Shown here in pieces: positions 9,454 through 18,493 of a stretch of DNA of 64,000 nt (position 1 is the stretch's first letter; every line of letters starts with the position of its first letter). This DNA comes from an uncultured Alistipes sp. Lineage in GTDB: Bacteria; Bacteroidota; Bacteroidia; Bacteroidales; Rikenellaceae. The translations under genes were made by a program, and so were the position numbers. Below the pieces are notes generated by a model. It was given only the letters and a program-made list of their open reading frames with translations, was not told the origin of the DNA and did no database searches. The DNA is taken from NCBI GenBank assembly GCA_944326035.1, contig CALVCS010000001.1, positions 82,922-146,921 of the forward strand, in the 5' to 3' direction.

Positions 9454-9981
9454 ATGAAAAAATTTTTATTATACGTCCTGATTTCGTGGGGGTTGATCGC
9501 CCTCTTCCCACTGTGGGGATACGCGCAAAAAAACACCACTCCCACCGTTAAACCGATCAATATCCGAGATGCGTCCGACAACCCTATTCCGATTCCACAA
9601 TTAGGGAAAAAACATCTGCTGATCTTCTATGTCGACCCGGATCACGCCAACCAAAATACCGCCTTCACCGACCATCTGGAAAAAAATCATATCCTCAGCG
9701 ACAATATCCACTCCTTCGGGATCGTTAACCTAAAAGACGCACCCATGCTCCCGAATAGTATCGTCCGCGCCATGGTCCGCAAAAAGATCAAACAAACCGG
9801 CGCCGATATCTACACCGATCCAGATCACCTGTTGCGTGACGGCTGGAACCTGGGTGACGTCAATAATCAATTTACGCTGATATTCGTCACCAAAGACTTA
9901 GAAATCAAATTCCTCTCCAAAGGGGAATTGAGCCAACAACAAATCGATGAGTTTTATCGAGTGATTGACGAATACAAGTAA
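9454..9981 (+). CDS. YtfJ-like periplasmic thioredoxin-fold protein
   Basis: 175 residues with a signal peptide (MKKFLLYVLISWGLIALFPLWGYA|QK). The mature part resembles the YtfJ family: HLLIFYVDPDH in the first strand-turn, then a domain ending DNQF-like (VNNQFTLIFVTKDLEIKFLSKGELS). No CxxC motif is present, so a redox role is not supported. The upstream region is AT-rich and carries a near-consensus -7 box, TACCTTAG, at 9423-9430. Its stop is 13 bases before the start of the outer membrane barrel gene, suggesting a two-gene envelope unit. The function of YtfJ proteins is not established. Confidence 0.6.
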   Translation: MKKFLLYVLISWGLIALFPLWGYAQKNTTPTVKPINIRDASDNPIPIPQLGKKHLLIFYVDPDHANQNTAFTDHLEKNHILSDNIHSFGIVNLKDAPMLPNSIVRAMVRKKIKQTGADIYTDPDHLLRDGWNLGDVNNQFTLIFVTKDLEIKFLSKGELSQQQIDEFYRVIDEYK

Positions 9982-9994
9982 ATTTCCCTTCCGC

Positions 9995-11335
9995 ATGAAA
10001 TTGACACCGCTCCTGCTGCTGTTCGCGCTCGTAGGTCTGAGCGAGACCTTACCTGCACAATCTGTCCCAGAAAACAGCTCTACGCAGACAGAAACGGCAC
10101 CCCCCTCGACCGAATCCCGCAAACATCGGAAAAAGTCGTCCCAGGCCCTGCCCGACACCTCGGAACGGACCACCTTCTTTCTCGAAACCTCGGACGCTCA
10201 ACCCGATTCCATCGTGGTGGACTCCTTGCAGAAGGACGCTCTGATCGCCGATTCCCTTCCGACCGACACGTTGACCAAACGCCCCGGTTTCTTCCGTCGC
10301 TTTTACAACTATTTCGCGGATTCGAACGAAGACAAAACGCAGACGAAAAAGCTGGACTTCAGTATTATCGGTGGTCCTCACTACTCTTCCTCCACCAAAT
10401 TGGGGTTGGGCATCGTCGCCGCCGGTCTCTATCGGGTCGATCGCAACGACCTGTCGATTCCCCCGTCGACCGTCTCCCTCTTCGGCGATGTCACCACCAC
10501 CGGGTTCTATCTGCTGGGGATCAGCGGAACTACCCTGTTCAAAAGCGCCAAGTACCGGTTAAATTTCAATACCTATTTCTTCTCCTTCCCCAGCGCCTTC
10601 TGGGGCATCGGCTACGACAACGCCACCTACGGAACGGCCGGAACCTATAAACGCCTCCAAAACCAAATCAAAGTCGACTTCTCCTATCGACTCGCCAAAA
10701 ATTTCTACATCGGAGCCAATGTGAGTTTCAACTATGTCGAAGGGGTCAACTTTTCGGACATCAGCCTCTTGAACGGCGAAGACAAAATGACCATCAATAC
10801 CGGAGCCGGCGTCTTCTTGGAGTATGACTCCCGTGACTTCATTCCCTCTCCCTATCGAGGCATCTACCTGAAACTCGACCAACGCTTCTTCCCCTCCTTC
10901 ATGGGAAATAAGACCTACTTCACACGCACCGAATTTACGGGAGATATCTACACCCAACTGTGGAAAGGAGCCGTATTGGCCTATGACCTCCACGGCATGT
11001 TCCACTCAAAAAACACCCCCTGGACCATGTTGTCCATCATGGGCGGATCGAAGCGAATGAGAGGATATTATGAAGGCCGGTACCGCGATAAAAACCTGAT
11101 CGAAACCCAACTCGAACTGCGCCAGAAGATCTATGGCCGCAGCGGGATCGCCGTATGGGTCGGGGCCGGGAATGTCTTCCCCTCCTTCCAGCAGTTCAAT
11201 TGGAAACATACCCTCCCGAACTATGGGCTCGGGTACCGTTGGGAATTCAAGAAACGGGTGAACGTACGTCTGGACTACGGTTTCGGACGAAAAGGACAAA
11301 GCGGGTTCATGTTCAGCATCAACGAAGCCTTTTAA
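9995..11335 (+). CDS. BamA/TamA (Omp85)-family outer membrane barrel protein
   Basis: 446 residues. The ATG at 9995 starts a signal peptide (MKLTPLLLLFALVGLSETLPA|QS). A low-complexity S/T/E-rich linker follows (about 25-95) with no recognisable POTRA repeat. From about residue 115 the chain alternates in amphipathic strands (SIIGGPHYSSSTKLGLG..., VSLFGDVTTTGFYLLG...) as in the bacterial surface antigen (D15) barrel. It ends in phenylalanine (SINEAF), the C-terminal signal for outer membrane insertion. It is shorter than BamA and lacks POTRA domains, so it is an accessory barrel and not the main insertase. Confidence 0.75.
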   Translation: MKLTPLLLLFALVGLSETLPAQSVPENSSTQTETAPPSTESRKHRKKSSQALPDTSERTTFFLETSDAQPDSIVVDSLQKDALIADSLPTDTLTKRPGFFRRFYNYFADSNEDKTQTKKLDFSIIGGPHYSSSTKLGLGIVAAGLYRVDRNDLSIPPSTVSLFGDVTTTGFYLLGISGTTLFKSAKYRLNFNTYFFSFPSAFWGIGYDNATYGTAGTYKRLQNQIKVDFSYRLAKNFYIGANVSFNYVEGVNFSDISLLNGEDKMTINTGAGVFLEYDSRDFIPSPYRGIYLKLDQRFFPSFMGNKTYFTRTEFTGDIYTQLWKGAVLAYDLHGMFHSKNTPWTMLSIMGGSKRMRGYYEGRYRDKNLIETQLELRQKIYGRSGIAVWVGAGNVFPSFQQFNWKHTLPNYGLGYRWEFKKRVNVRLDYGFGRKGQSGFMFSINEAF

Positions 11336-11398
11336 ACGGAACACCTTAACAAAATCGATACGCAATAGCATAACTTCAACACATAAAGAGCCAAGATC

Positions 11399-13111
11399 AT
11401 GTGGGGAAAGGGTTGGACGAGTATTAAAAATCTCAATTTCCAGGAAAAAGCGGCACTGCTGTTCGTCATCATTATGCTGATGCCGAATATCCTATTGGCC
11501 TTCACGGAAGACTATTCGGCCGCAGCAATCGCCGCCTCCCTATTGCTGCCCGGAGCCTGCTATTTACTGTGGACCCAACTGCTGCGCCGACCCGGTGTGA
11601 TGATCCTCTGCGCCCTGCCCCTGATGATCCTCGGGGCGTTTCAAATCGTGTTACTCTATCTGTTCGGCGGTTCGATCATTGCCGTGGACATGTTTACTAA
11701 CCTCTTCACCACCAACGCCTCGGAAGCCGGAGAATTGTTGGGAAGCCTGTGGCCTTCGATCGTATTCGTCTGCCTGCTCTACATTCCGCTCCTGGTCGTA
11801 GGCGTCCTGTCGTTACGGCGACGCACCCACTATCGCCCCTCGTTCCGACGTCGAAGTCTCTACACCGCCGTGGTTCTTTTGGTGGTGGGCACCCTCTTCT
11901 CCTGGATCGCCGCCCAAAAACCCGACTACGGCATCCGTTATCAGGTCTTCCCCGCCAATGTGATCTACAACATTAAACTGACCATCGACAAATGGCATCG
12001 CAGCCTGAACTATCCCAATACCTCTCGGGATTTTACGTTCCATGCCCATAAAGCCCAGAAAGCTAACCAACGGGAGATCTATGTACTGGTGATCGGCGAA
12101 GCCTCGCGAGCCGAAAACTGGAGCCTGTTCGGGTACGAACGACCGACTACCCCCCGCCTCGAAAAACGCAAAGACCTGGTTCCGTTCCGTAACGTCCTGA
12201 CCCAGTGTAACGCCACCCACAAAAGTGTTCCGATTATTCTCTCGCCGGTATCGGCCCGGAATTTCAATGATATTTACGAAGAAAAAAGCCTGATTACGGC
12301 CTTCAAAGAGGCGGGCTTCCACACGCTCTTCATCTCCAACCAGGTTCCGAACCGTTCGTTGATCGACTACTTCTCGGAAGAGGCCGACCATCGCATCGAT
12401 ATCAGTCCTCGAGAAGGAGCGCTGCTGACCGACAATCGTCCGGACGGAGAGATGATCCCCTACATCCGGGAAACGGTGGCGGATACGACCCTGGGCAACC
12501 TGTTGATCGTATTACACACCTACGGCTCGCACTACAACTACTATTACCGCTATCCGCGCGAATTTGCGGCCTACCAACCCGATTTGGTCTCTTCCATCAA
12601 TCGTCGCGATCGGGATAAGGTGCTCAACGCCTACGACAACAGCATCTACTATACCGACTATGTGCTCGATGAAATCATCTCGATATTGGAACAAAGCGAC
12701 GACTGTACGGCTCTTTTCTACATTGCCGATCACGGAGAGGATCTGATGGACGATCGACGCCATCGTTTCCTGCATGCCTCCCCCACCCCGACCTATTACC
12801 AGCTGCATGTCGCCTGTTTCGGATGGTTTTCGCCCACCTATCAGCAGACCTTCCCGGAAAAATATACCGCGGCTCAACAGAACGAAAATCAACCGGCGAC
12901 CACCGCTACGGCCTTCCATACTCTGACCGATATGGCCTCGCTGGAGAGTCCGTATATCGTTCCGACGCACTCCCTCGTCTCGGATCGCTACCACCAAGGC
13001 CCTCGCCTCTACCTCAACGATCACGATAAGGCGATCGATGTCCTGACCGAATCGGGGCTCAAAGAGGAAGATCTCCTCATGTTCCGGAAACGAAACCTCC
13101 TCCCCGAATAA
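11399..13111 (+). CDS. Phosphoethanolamine transferase (EptA/sulfatase-fold, lipid A type)
   Basis: A 570-residue inner-membrane enzyme. Residues about 15-175 hold five hydrophobic helices. The rest is a periplasmic alkaline-phosphatase-fold domain. VIGEASRAENWSLFGY carries the first metal-binding acidic residue, and T273 in CNATHKSVP aligns with the catalytic threonine of EptA. A second metal site follows in IADHGEDLMDDRRHRFLHA. Such enzymes move phosphoethanolamine from phosphatidylethanolamine to lipid A, which reduces negative surface charge. The gene lies 63 bases after the outer membrane barrel gene, in line with an envelope role. Confidence 0.82.
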   Translation: MWGKGWTSIKNLNFQEKAALLFVIIMLMPNILLAFTEDYSAAAIAASLLLPGACYLLWTQLLRRPGVMILCALPLMILGAFQIVLLYLFGGSIIAVDMFTNLFTTNASEAGELLGSLWPSIVFVCLLYIPLLVVGVLSLRRRTHYRPSFRRRSLYTAVVLLVVGTLFSWIAAQKPDYGIRYQVFPANVIYNIKLTIDKWHRSLNYPNTSRDFTFHAHKAQKANQREIYVLVIGEASRAENWSLFGYERPTTPRLEKRKDLVPFRNVLTQCNATHKSVPIILSPVSARNFNDIYEEKSLITAFKEAGFHTLFISNQVPNRSLIDYFSEEADHRIDISPREGALLTDNRPDGEMIPYIRETVADTTLGNLLIVLHTYGSHYNYYYRYPREFAAYQPDLVSSINRRDRDKVLNAYDNSIYYTDYVLDEIISILEQSDDCTALFYIADHGEDLMDDRRHRFLHASPTPTYYQLHVACFGWFSPTYQQTFPEKYTAAQQNENQPATTATAFHTLTDMASLESPYIVPTHSLVSDRYHQGPRLYLNDHDKAIDVLTESGLKEEDLLMFRKRNLLPE

Positions 13112-13235
13112 TCCGATACGACAATTCCACCCAATCGATTCGGGCATCTTCCTTATGCGCCGAACCGGGACGTTTTATCCCATAGTAAACGTATCTGCAC
13201 ACCTTCCATTCCCACAAATAATCTCATATCAATCA

Positions 13236-13278
13236 GTAATTTATACGAACACATCTTGAATCTTAGCGTATAAAATAC
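13236..13278. promoter_or_regulatory. Inverted repeat, candidate operator of the xylose regulator
   Basis: GTAATTTATACG (13236-13247) and CGTATAAAATAC (13267-13278) are inverted copies matching at 11 of 12 positions, separated by 19 bases. The repeat lies about 30 bases upstream of the -7 box for the Nudix regulator and xylose genes. Its position and symmetry suit a dimeric regulator. The assignment to that regulator is inference. Confidence 0.55.
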
Positions 13279-13308
13279 CGTAAGCTTCGATTTACCCGAA
13301 AATAATCT

Positions 13309-13316
13309 TAACTTTG
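13309..13316 (+). promoter_or_regulatory. Bacteroidetes -7 promoter element for the xylose operon
   Basis: TAACTTTG matches TAnnTTTG. The -33 region has only a weak TTCG at 13286-13289, compatible with a promoter that depends on an activator bound to the upstream inverted repeat. Confidence 0.5.
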
Positions 13317-13340
13317 TAAAGAAGCCATTTGGAAAGGTTC

Positions 13341-14087
13341 ATGGATGCCCCCATCAATCCCTCGTTGTCGGTCGATTGCGTGGTGTTCGGTTTCGACGGA
13401 CGGTCGCTCAAAGTCCTGCTGATCGAACGTCGGTACCGTTTGCCGGACGGACAATCGGAACCCGATTTCAAACTGCCCGGTAGTCTGATCTATGAAAACG
13501 AAAACGTCGACCAGGCAGCTCATCGGGTATTGGAACAATACACCGGACGTCGGGAAACCTACCTGCGTCAACTGCATGTATTCTCCGATCCCGACCGCAT
13601 TACCGGAGATGAACTCTCCTGGTTGCAGGCCCACTACCGGGTCGAAACGATCCGGGTCGTCACCGTGGCCTACTATATGTTAGTCAAGTTGGACGACACC
13701 CTGCTGACCCAGGTACGTACCCACGGCGCCCGATGGATCGAGCTGGAGCAGATTCACCAACTGGCCATGGATCATAAACAGATCCTAGCCTACGCCCTCG
13801 ACACCCTGAGCAAACAACTGATGGCCGAACCGATTGCCTTCGAATTGTTGCCCCGCAAATTCACCTTGCGCCAACTGCAAGACCTGTATGAAGGAATTCT
13901 GGGCATCGAAATCGACAATCGGAACTTTCGCAAAAAAGTGCTCTCCTCGGACTACATTCAGCCCACCGGCGAGCGCGAAAAACAGGTGGCCCACAAACCG
14001 GCCCTTTACTATACCTTCAATCGTCAGAAGTTCCGCAAAGATACCCGGCAAAAATTCCGGCTCAATTTTATTAACTGGCAACTATAA
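13341..14087 (+). CDS. xylR: Nudix-type sugar-responsive transcription regulator (AraR/NrtR-like), probable xylose regulator
   Basis: A 248-residue protein. The ATG at 13341 is preferred over an in-frame TTG at 13329. The N-terminal Nudix domain (about 8-145) begins with SVDCVVFGFDGRSLKVLLIERR. Its Nudix box is degenerate (LPGSLIYENENVDQAAHRVLEQ) and lacks the REUxEE catalytic acids, as in regulators that bind but do not hydrolyse. The C-terminal part (about 165-248) is the winged-helix DNA-binding domain of NrtR relatives (FTLRQLQDLYEGIL...NFRKKVLSSDYI). Bacteroides AraR and the regulator beside the xylose genes have this architecture. It lies directly upstream of xylB and xylA, so xylose control is likely. 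The symbol follows from that context. Confidence 0.8.
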   Translation: MDAPINPSLSVDCVVFGFDGRSLKVLLIERRYRLPDGQSEPDFKLPGSLIYENENVDQAAHRVLEQYTGRRETYLRQLHVFSDPDRITGDELSWLQAHYRVETIRVVTVAYYMLVKLDDTLLTQVRTHGARWIELEQIHQLAMDHKQILAYALDTLSKQLMAEPIAFELLPRKFTLRQLQDLYEGILGIEIDNRNFRKKVLSSDYIQPTGEREKQVAHKPALYYTFNRQKFRKDTRQKFRLNFINWQL

Positions 14088-14102
14088 AGTAATCCACGCC
14101 CT

Positions 14103-15593
14103 ATGTATACGTTAGGAATCGACATCGGCAGTTCTTCCGTCAAAGTGGCCTTGTTGGAGTTGGCTTCCGGTCGGTGTGCCGACTCGGTCACCCTGCCCTC
14201 CTCTGAAATGCCCATCGATGCCCCGCATCCAGGCTGGGCCGAACAAGACCCTCAGATGTGGTGGCAGTATGCCGTCGAAGGCATCCGAACCCTGATGCAG
14301 CATCGAGCTCCCGAAAGCGTCCAGGCCATCGGGATCACCTACCAGATGCACGGACTGGTCTGCCTCGATCGCCAAGGAGAACCCTTGCGGAAATCCATCA
14401 TCTGGTGTGACAGCCGTGCGGTGGATCAGGGGCAACGAGCTTTGGCCGCCTTAGGCCGCGAACGCTGTCTGAACGAACTGCTCAACTTTCCGGGAAACTT
14501 TACCGCTTCGAAACTGGCCTGGGTCAAAGAAAATGAACCGAAACTCTTCGCTCGAGTGGATCGTTTTATGCTGCCGGGCGACTACCTGCTGTACCGTCTC
14601 TCAGGAGAACGCTCCACCACCTTCAGCGGTCTGTCCGAACAGATTTTATGGGATTTTAAGCAGGGATGCCGGGCCGATTTCGTCGCCGAATACTACGGTA
14701 TCGATCCACAGACCATCCCCGAAGCTACCCCTTCTATCGGCATACAGGCCCGACTGAGTGCGACAGCCGCTCAAACGTTGGGACTTTTCCCGGGCACCCC
14801 GATCGCCTATCGGGCCGGCGACCAGCCCAACAACGCCTTCTCGTTGAATGTCATGGAACCGGGAGAAGTGGCAGCCACCGGAGGCACTTCAGGCGTCGTG
14901 TACGGGGTGACCGACCGGCCCGAAGCCGATCGGCTCTCTCGCGTCAACACTTTCCTGCACGTCAATCACACCTCCCGCCAACCTCGATACGGCGTATTGC
15001 TCTGCATCAACGGCACGGGCATTCTCAACGCCTGGCTGAAACGGGTGGCCGCCGCCAACCTGACCTATGATCAAATCAACGAACAGGCCGCTACGATTCC
15101 GGCCGGTAGTGAAGGTGTCGTCATGTTGCCTTTCGGGAACGGGGCCGAACGGATGTTGGAGAATCGCTATACGGGAGCATGTCTGGCCGGCATCGACCTC
15201 AACCGTCATACCACGGCTCATCTGTTACGAGCCGCCCAGGAAGGCATCGCGTTTGCCTTCCGCTATGGCCTGGACATCATGCGGGAGATGGGACTCGAAG
15301 CCCAGGTTATCCGGGCCGGGAAAGCCAATCTGTTCCTCAGCCCGCTGTTCCGTCAAACGCTCGCCACGATCTGCGGCGTCGACATCGAACTGTACAACAC
15401 CGACGGAGCGCTGGGAGCCGCTCGTGGGGCCGCCTTGGGAGCCGGCCTCTACCGCAACCGGGCCGAAGCCTTTGCCGAACTGCAAAAACTCGCGGAAATC
15501 CATCCCCAACCGGATCAAGCAGCCGCCCTGGAAGAGACCTATGACCATTGGAAACGCGAACTGATCACCCGATTGAACGAAATGAACCGTTAA
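14103..15593 (+). CDS. xylB: Xylulokinase
   Basis: A 496-residue FGGY-family kinase that phosphorylates D-xylulose to xylulose 5-phosphate. The N-terminal phosphate-binding motif LGIDIGSSSVKVALL and the FGGY-type substrate segment AIGITYQMHGLVCLD with IIWCDSRA are typical of xylulokinases. The second ATPase half has EVAATGGTSGVVYG and the C-terminal FGGY signature region GKANLFLSPLFRQTLA. It follows the regulator by 15 bases and precedes xylA by 21, so the three are one operon. Confidence 0.93.
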   Translation: MYTLGIDIGSSSVKVALLELASGRCADSVTLPSSEMPIDAPHPGWAEQDPQMWWQYAVEGIRTLMQHRAPESVQAIGITYQMHGLVCLDRQGEPLRKSIIWCDSRAVDQGQRALAALGRERCLNELLNFPGNFTASKLAWVKENEPKLFARVDRFMLPGDYLLYRLSGERSTTFSGLSEQILWDFKQGCRADFVAEYYGIDPQTIPEATPSIGIQARLSATAAQTLGLFPGTPIAYRAGDQPNNAFSLNVMEPGEVAATGGTSGVVYGVTDRPEADRLSRVNTFLHVNHTSRQPRYGVLLCINGTGILNAWLKRVAAANLTYDQINEQAATIPAGSEGVVMLPFGNGAERMLENRYTGACLAGIDLNRHTTAHLLRAAQEGIAFAFRYGLDIMREMGLEAQVIRAGKANLFLSPLFRQTLATICGVDIELYNTDGALGAARGAALGAGLYRNRAEAFAELQKLAEIHPQPDQAAALEETYDHWKRELITRLNEMNR

Positions 15594-15614
15594 AAACAGA
15601 TAAAATCAACCGCT

Positions 15615-16925
15615 ATGGAATCAATGTTCTCAAAAATCGGTAAAATTCCTTACGAAGGACCCGAATCGAAAAACCCACTGGCCTTTCGCTGGTACGACGA
15701 AAACCGCGTCATCGGCGGTAAAACCCTGAAAGAACATCTGCGTTTTGCCATCGCCTATTGGCACTCGTTCTGTGCCGACGGCAGCGATCAGTTCGGGGAC
15801 GGCACCCATCGCTTCCCCTGGAACAACATCGCCGACCCGGTGGAACAGGCTAAAGCCAAAATGGATTCGGCGTTCGACTTCTTTGTCAAGATCGGCGCCC
15901 CGTACTACTGTTTCCATGATGTCGACCTGATCCGCGAAGGATCCAGCGTGGCTGCCTACGAAAAAAATATGCAGACTATCGTCGACTACGCCAAGGCCAA
16001 ACAACAGGAAACCGGCGTCAAACTGCTGTGGGGAACTGCCAACGTCTTCGGCAACGCCCGCTACATGAACGGCGCCGCTACCAATCCGGATTTCAACGTC
16101 GTAGCCTATGCCGGCACCCAGATTAAGACCGCCATCGATGCGACGATCGCGCTGGGCGGCGAAAATTATGTTTTCTGGGGCGGTCGCGAAGGCTATATGT
16201 CGCTGCTGAATACCGACATGAAACGCGAAAAGGATCATCTGGCCATGATGCTGACCATGGCGCGCGACTATGCCCGCCGCAACGGTTTCAAAGGCACCTT
16301 CCTGGTCGAACCCAAACCGATGGAACCGACCAAACACCAATACGATTACGATACCGAAACGGTCATCGGCTTCCTGCGCCACTATGGGCTGGACAAAGAT
16401 TTCAAGGTCAACATCGAAGTAAACCACGCCACCCTGGCCGGTCACACCTTCGATCACGAATTGCAGTGTGCCGCCGACGCCGGGATGCTGGGTAGTATCG
16501 ATGCCAACCGCGGGGACGCTCAGAACGGCTGGGATACCGACCAATTCCCGGTCAATCTGCAGGAAACGGTCGAAGCCATGTTGGTGATCCTCCGTAATGG
16601 CGGCTTGGGCACCGGCGGGATCAACTTCGACGCCAAAACACGACGCAACTCCACCGATGTGGAAGACCTGTTTATCGCCCACATCACCGGGATGGATACC
16701 TTTGCCCGGGGGCTGATCATCGCCGATGAAATTCTGCGCAACTCTCCGTTGGAAAGCTGGCGTAAAGCCCGTTATGCCTCGTTCGATGCCGGACAAGGAG
16801 CCCTGTTCGAACAGGGTAAACTGACCCTCGAAGCGCTGCGCGATGCCGCTGCCGCCAACGGCGAACCGGCTACCACGAGCGGCAAACAGGAAAAATACGA
16901 ACAACTCCTGACGATGTACCTCTAA
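15615..16925 (+). CDS. xylA: Xylose isomerase
   Basis: A 436-residue TIM-barrel isomerase (class II length) that converts D-xylose to D-xylulose using two divalent metals. Catalytic and metal-binding segments are visible: YYCFHDVDL with the active-site histidine, [25 protein letters not shown] with glutamate and lysine ligands, [15 protein letters not shown], and DANRGD. No odd features are seen. It is followed by a stem-loop before the transporter gene. Confidence 0.97.
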   Translation: MESMFSKIGKIPYEGPESKNPLAFRWYDENRVIGGKTLKEHLRFAIAYWHSFCADGSDQFGDGTHRFPWNNIADPVEQAKAKMDSAFDFFVKIGAPYYCFHDVDLIREGSSVAAYEKNMQTIVDYAKAKQQETGVKLLWGTANVFGNARYMNGAATNPDFNVVAYAGTQIKTAIDATIALGGENYVFWGGREGYMSLLNTDMKREKDHLAMMLTMARDYARRNGFKGTFLVEPKPMEPTKHQYDYDTETVIGFLRHYGLDKDFKVNIEVNHATLAGHTFDHELQCAADAGMLGSIDANRGDAQNGWDTDQFPVNLQETVEAMLVILRNGGLGTGGINFDAKTRRNSTDVEDLFIAHITGMDTFARGLIIADEILRNSPLESWRKARYASFDAGQGALFEQGKLTLEALRDAAAANGEPATTSGKQEKYEQLLTMYL

Positions 16926-16934
16926 CCGTATTTC

Positions 16935-16980
16935 AACCCCGGAATCAGGCCCTAACCTCCTGTTCCGGGGTTTCTGTTTC
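16935..16980 (+). terminator. Intercistronic stem-loop between xylA and the xylose symporter
   Basis: AACCCCGGAA (16935-16944) and TTCCGGGGTT (16963-16972) form a perfect 10-bp stem with an 18-base loop, followed by a short T-rich tail. It could be a partial terminator or an mRNA stabiliser setting a lower level of transporter than of the enzymes. Confidence 0.65.
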
Positions 16981-16995
16981 CTAAAACCGACCTAC

Positions 16996-18405
16996 ATGAA
17001 AAAAAACACGAGTTATCTGATGTTCCTGACGCTGGTAGCGACCTTGGGAGGATTGCTCTTCGGGTATGATACCGCCGTCATTTCCGGAACTGTAAAATAC
17101 CTGGAAATCAACTTTATCACACCCCTCGGACTGGACGAAACAGCCGCCAGTTCGCTCCTGGGTTTCTCCGTGTCCAGCGCCCTGATCGGCTGCATTCTGG
17201 GCGGACTGATCGGAGGATACATGGCCAACCGATTCGGACGTAAACGCAGTCTGATGATCGCCGCCGTGCTGTTCATCGTCTCGGCCATCGGATCGGCCTA
17301 CCCCGAAATGGGCTTCGGGGCAGATGAACTGCATCGCTTTCTGACCCATTTTATCGTCTACCGGATCATCGGAGGCGTCGGAGTCGGGATGGCGTCGGTC
17401 CTCTCCCCGATGTATATCGCGGAAATGGCTCCGGCCGACCGACGCGGAGGATTGGTCGCCTGGAACCAATTCGCTATCATTTTCGGGATGCTGGTGGTCT
17501 ACTTCGTCAACTATGCCATTGCACTGAGCGGTGACGAAGCCTGGCTGACCTCCACCGGTTGGCGTCTGATGTTCCTCTCGGAGGTCATTCCGGCCGCCCT
17601 GTTGTTGATTCTGGTGACCCTGGTGCCCGAAAGCCCCCGATGGCTGATCATGCGCGGTCGCGAAAAGGATGCGTTCCAGGTGCTGGAACGTATCAATGAC
17701 CCCCAAGGCGCACAAAAAGAAGCCGAAGCCATCCGCACCTCGTTTGCGCAGGTGGTGCGCTCCAAGTTATTCACCTACGGGGTCACGGTAATCGTGATCG
17801 GCATGTTGCTTTCGGTTTTCCAACAATTCATCGGCATCAACGTCGTCCTCTACTATGCCCCCGAAATCTTCCGCAATATGGGCATGGAGACCAATGCCGC
17901 CCTGGCCCAAACGATTATCGTCGGTGTCATCAACCTGTCGTTCACCGTACTGGCGATTTTTACGGTCGACCGTTTCGGCCGCAAACCGCTGATGATCATC
18001 GGAAGTATCGGCATGGCGATCAGCATGTTCACCCTGGGGATGGCTTTCTATACCCACAGTATGGGGCTGGTTGCCCTGTTGGCGATGTTATGCTATGTGG
18101 CCTCTTTTGCCATGTCCTGGGGCCCGATCTGCTGGGTGTTGCTCTCGGAAATCTTCCCCAATGCGATCCGAAGTCAGGCCATGGCCCTGGCCGTAGCCGC
18201 CCAATGGATTGCCAATTACCTGGTCTCCTGGACCTTCCCCATGATGGACAAATCCTCCTACCTGATCGAACATTTCAACCACGGATTCGCCTACTGGATC
18301 TACGCCTTGATGGCCATTTTATCGGCCCTGTTCATGTGGCGGTGCGTCCCGGAAACCAAAGGGAAAAGTCTGGAACAGATGGAAACCCTATTCCCAAAAA
18401 AATAA
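16996..18405 (+). CDS. xylE: D-xylose:proton symporter (major facilitator superfamily, sugar porter)
   Basis: A 469-residue, twelve-helix sugar porter. Family motifs are visible: GGLLFGYDTAVISG in helix 1, the loop motif GGYMANRFGRKRSL, RIIGGVGVGMASVLSPMYIAEMAPADRRG, VPESPRWLIMRGR, and QQFIGINVVLYYAPEIF in helix 7. The closing PETKG motif is followed by KSLEQME. It closely fits the XylE/XylT group. It is the last gene of the xylose operon, and a terminator follows. Confidence 0.9.
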   Translation: MKKNTSYLMFLTLVATLGGLLFGYDTAVISGTVKYLEINFITPLGLDETAASSLLGFSVSSALIGCILGGLIGGYMANRFGRKRSLMIAAVLFIVSAIGSAYPEMGFGADELHRFLTHFIVYRIIGGVGVGMASVLSPMYIAEMAPADRRGGLVAWNQFAIIFGMLVVYFVNYAIALSGDEAWLTSTGWRLMFLSEVIPAALLLILVTLVPESPRWLIMRGREKDAFQVLERINDPQGAQKEAEAIRTSFAQVVRSKLFTYGVTVIVIGMLLSVFQQFIGINVVLYYAPEIFRNMGMETNAALAQTIIVGVINLSFTVLAIFTVDRFGRKPLMIIGSIGMAISMFTLGMAFYTHSMGLVALLAMLCYVASFAMSWGPICWVLLSEIFPNAIRSQAMALAVAAQWIANYLVSWTFPMMDKSSYLIEHFNHGFAYWIYALMAILSALFMWRCVPETKGKSLEQMETLFPKK

Positions 18406-18430
18406 CTAACTCCACTAACCACTAACGCGA

Positions 18431-18466
18431 AAAGGGCCCGGCCGTTGAAGGCCGAGCCCTTTTTCC
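18431..18466 (+). terminator. Rho-independent terminator after the xylose operon
   Basis: AAGGGCCCGGCC pairs with GGCCGAGCCCTT (one G-T pair) around a six-base loop and is followed by T. It lies between converging genes. Confidence 0.85.
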
Positions 18467-18493
18467 TTTCCCTGGATTGCCGTAGAACAGGGA

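Noticed and set aside
13329..13340. TTG at 13329 as start of the Nudix regulator
   Set aside because: The ATG at 13341 gives the usual N-terminus, and the TTG is only about a dozen bases from the -7 box.
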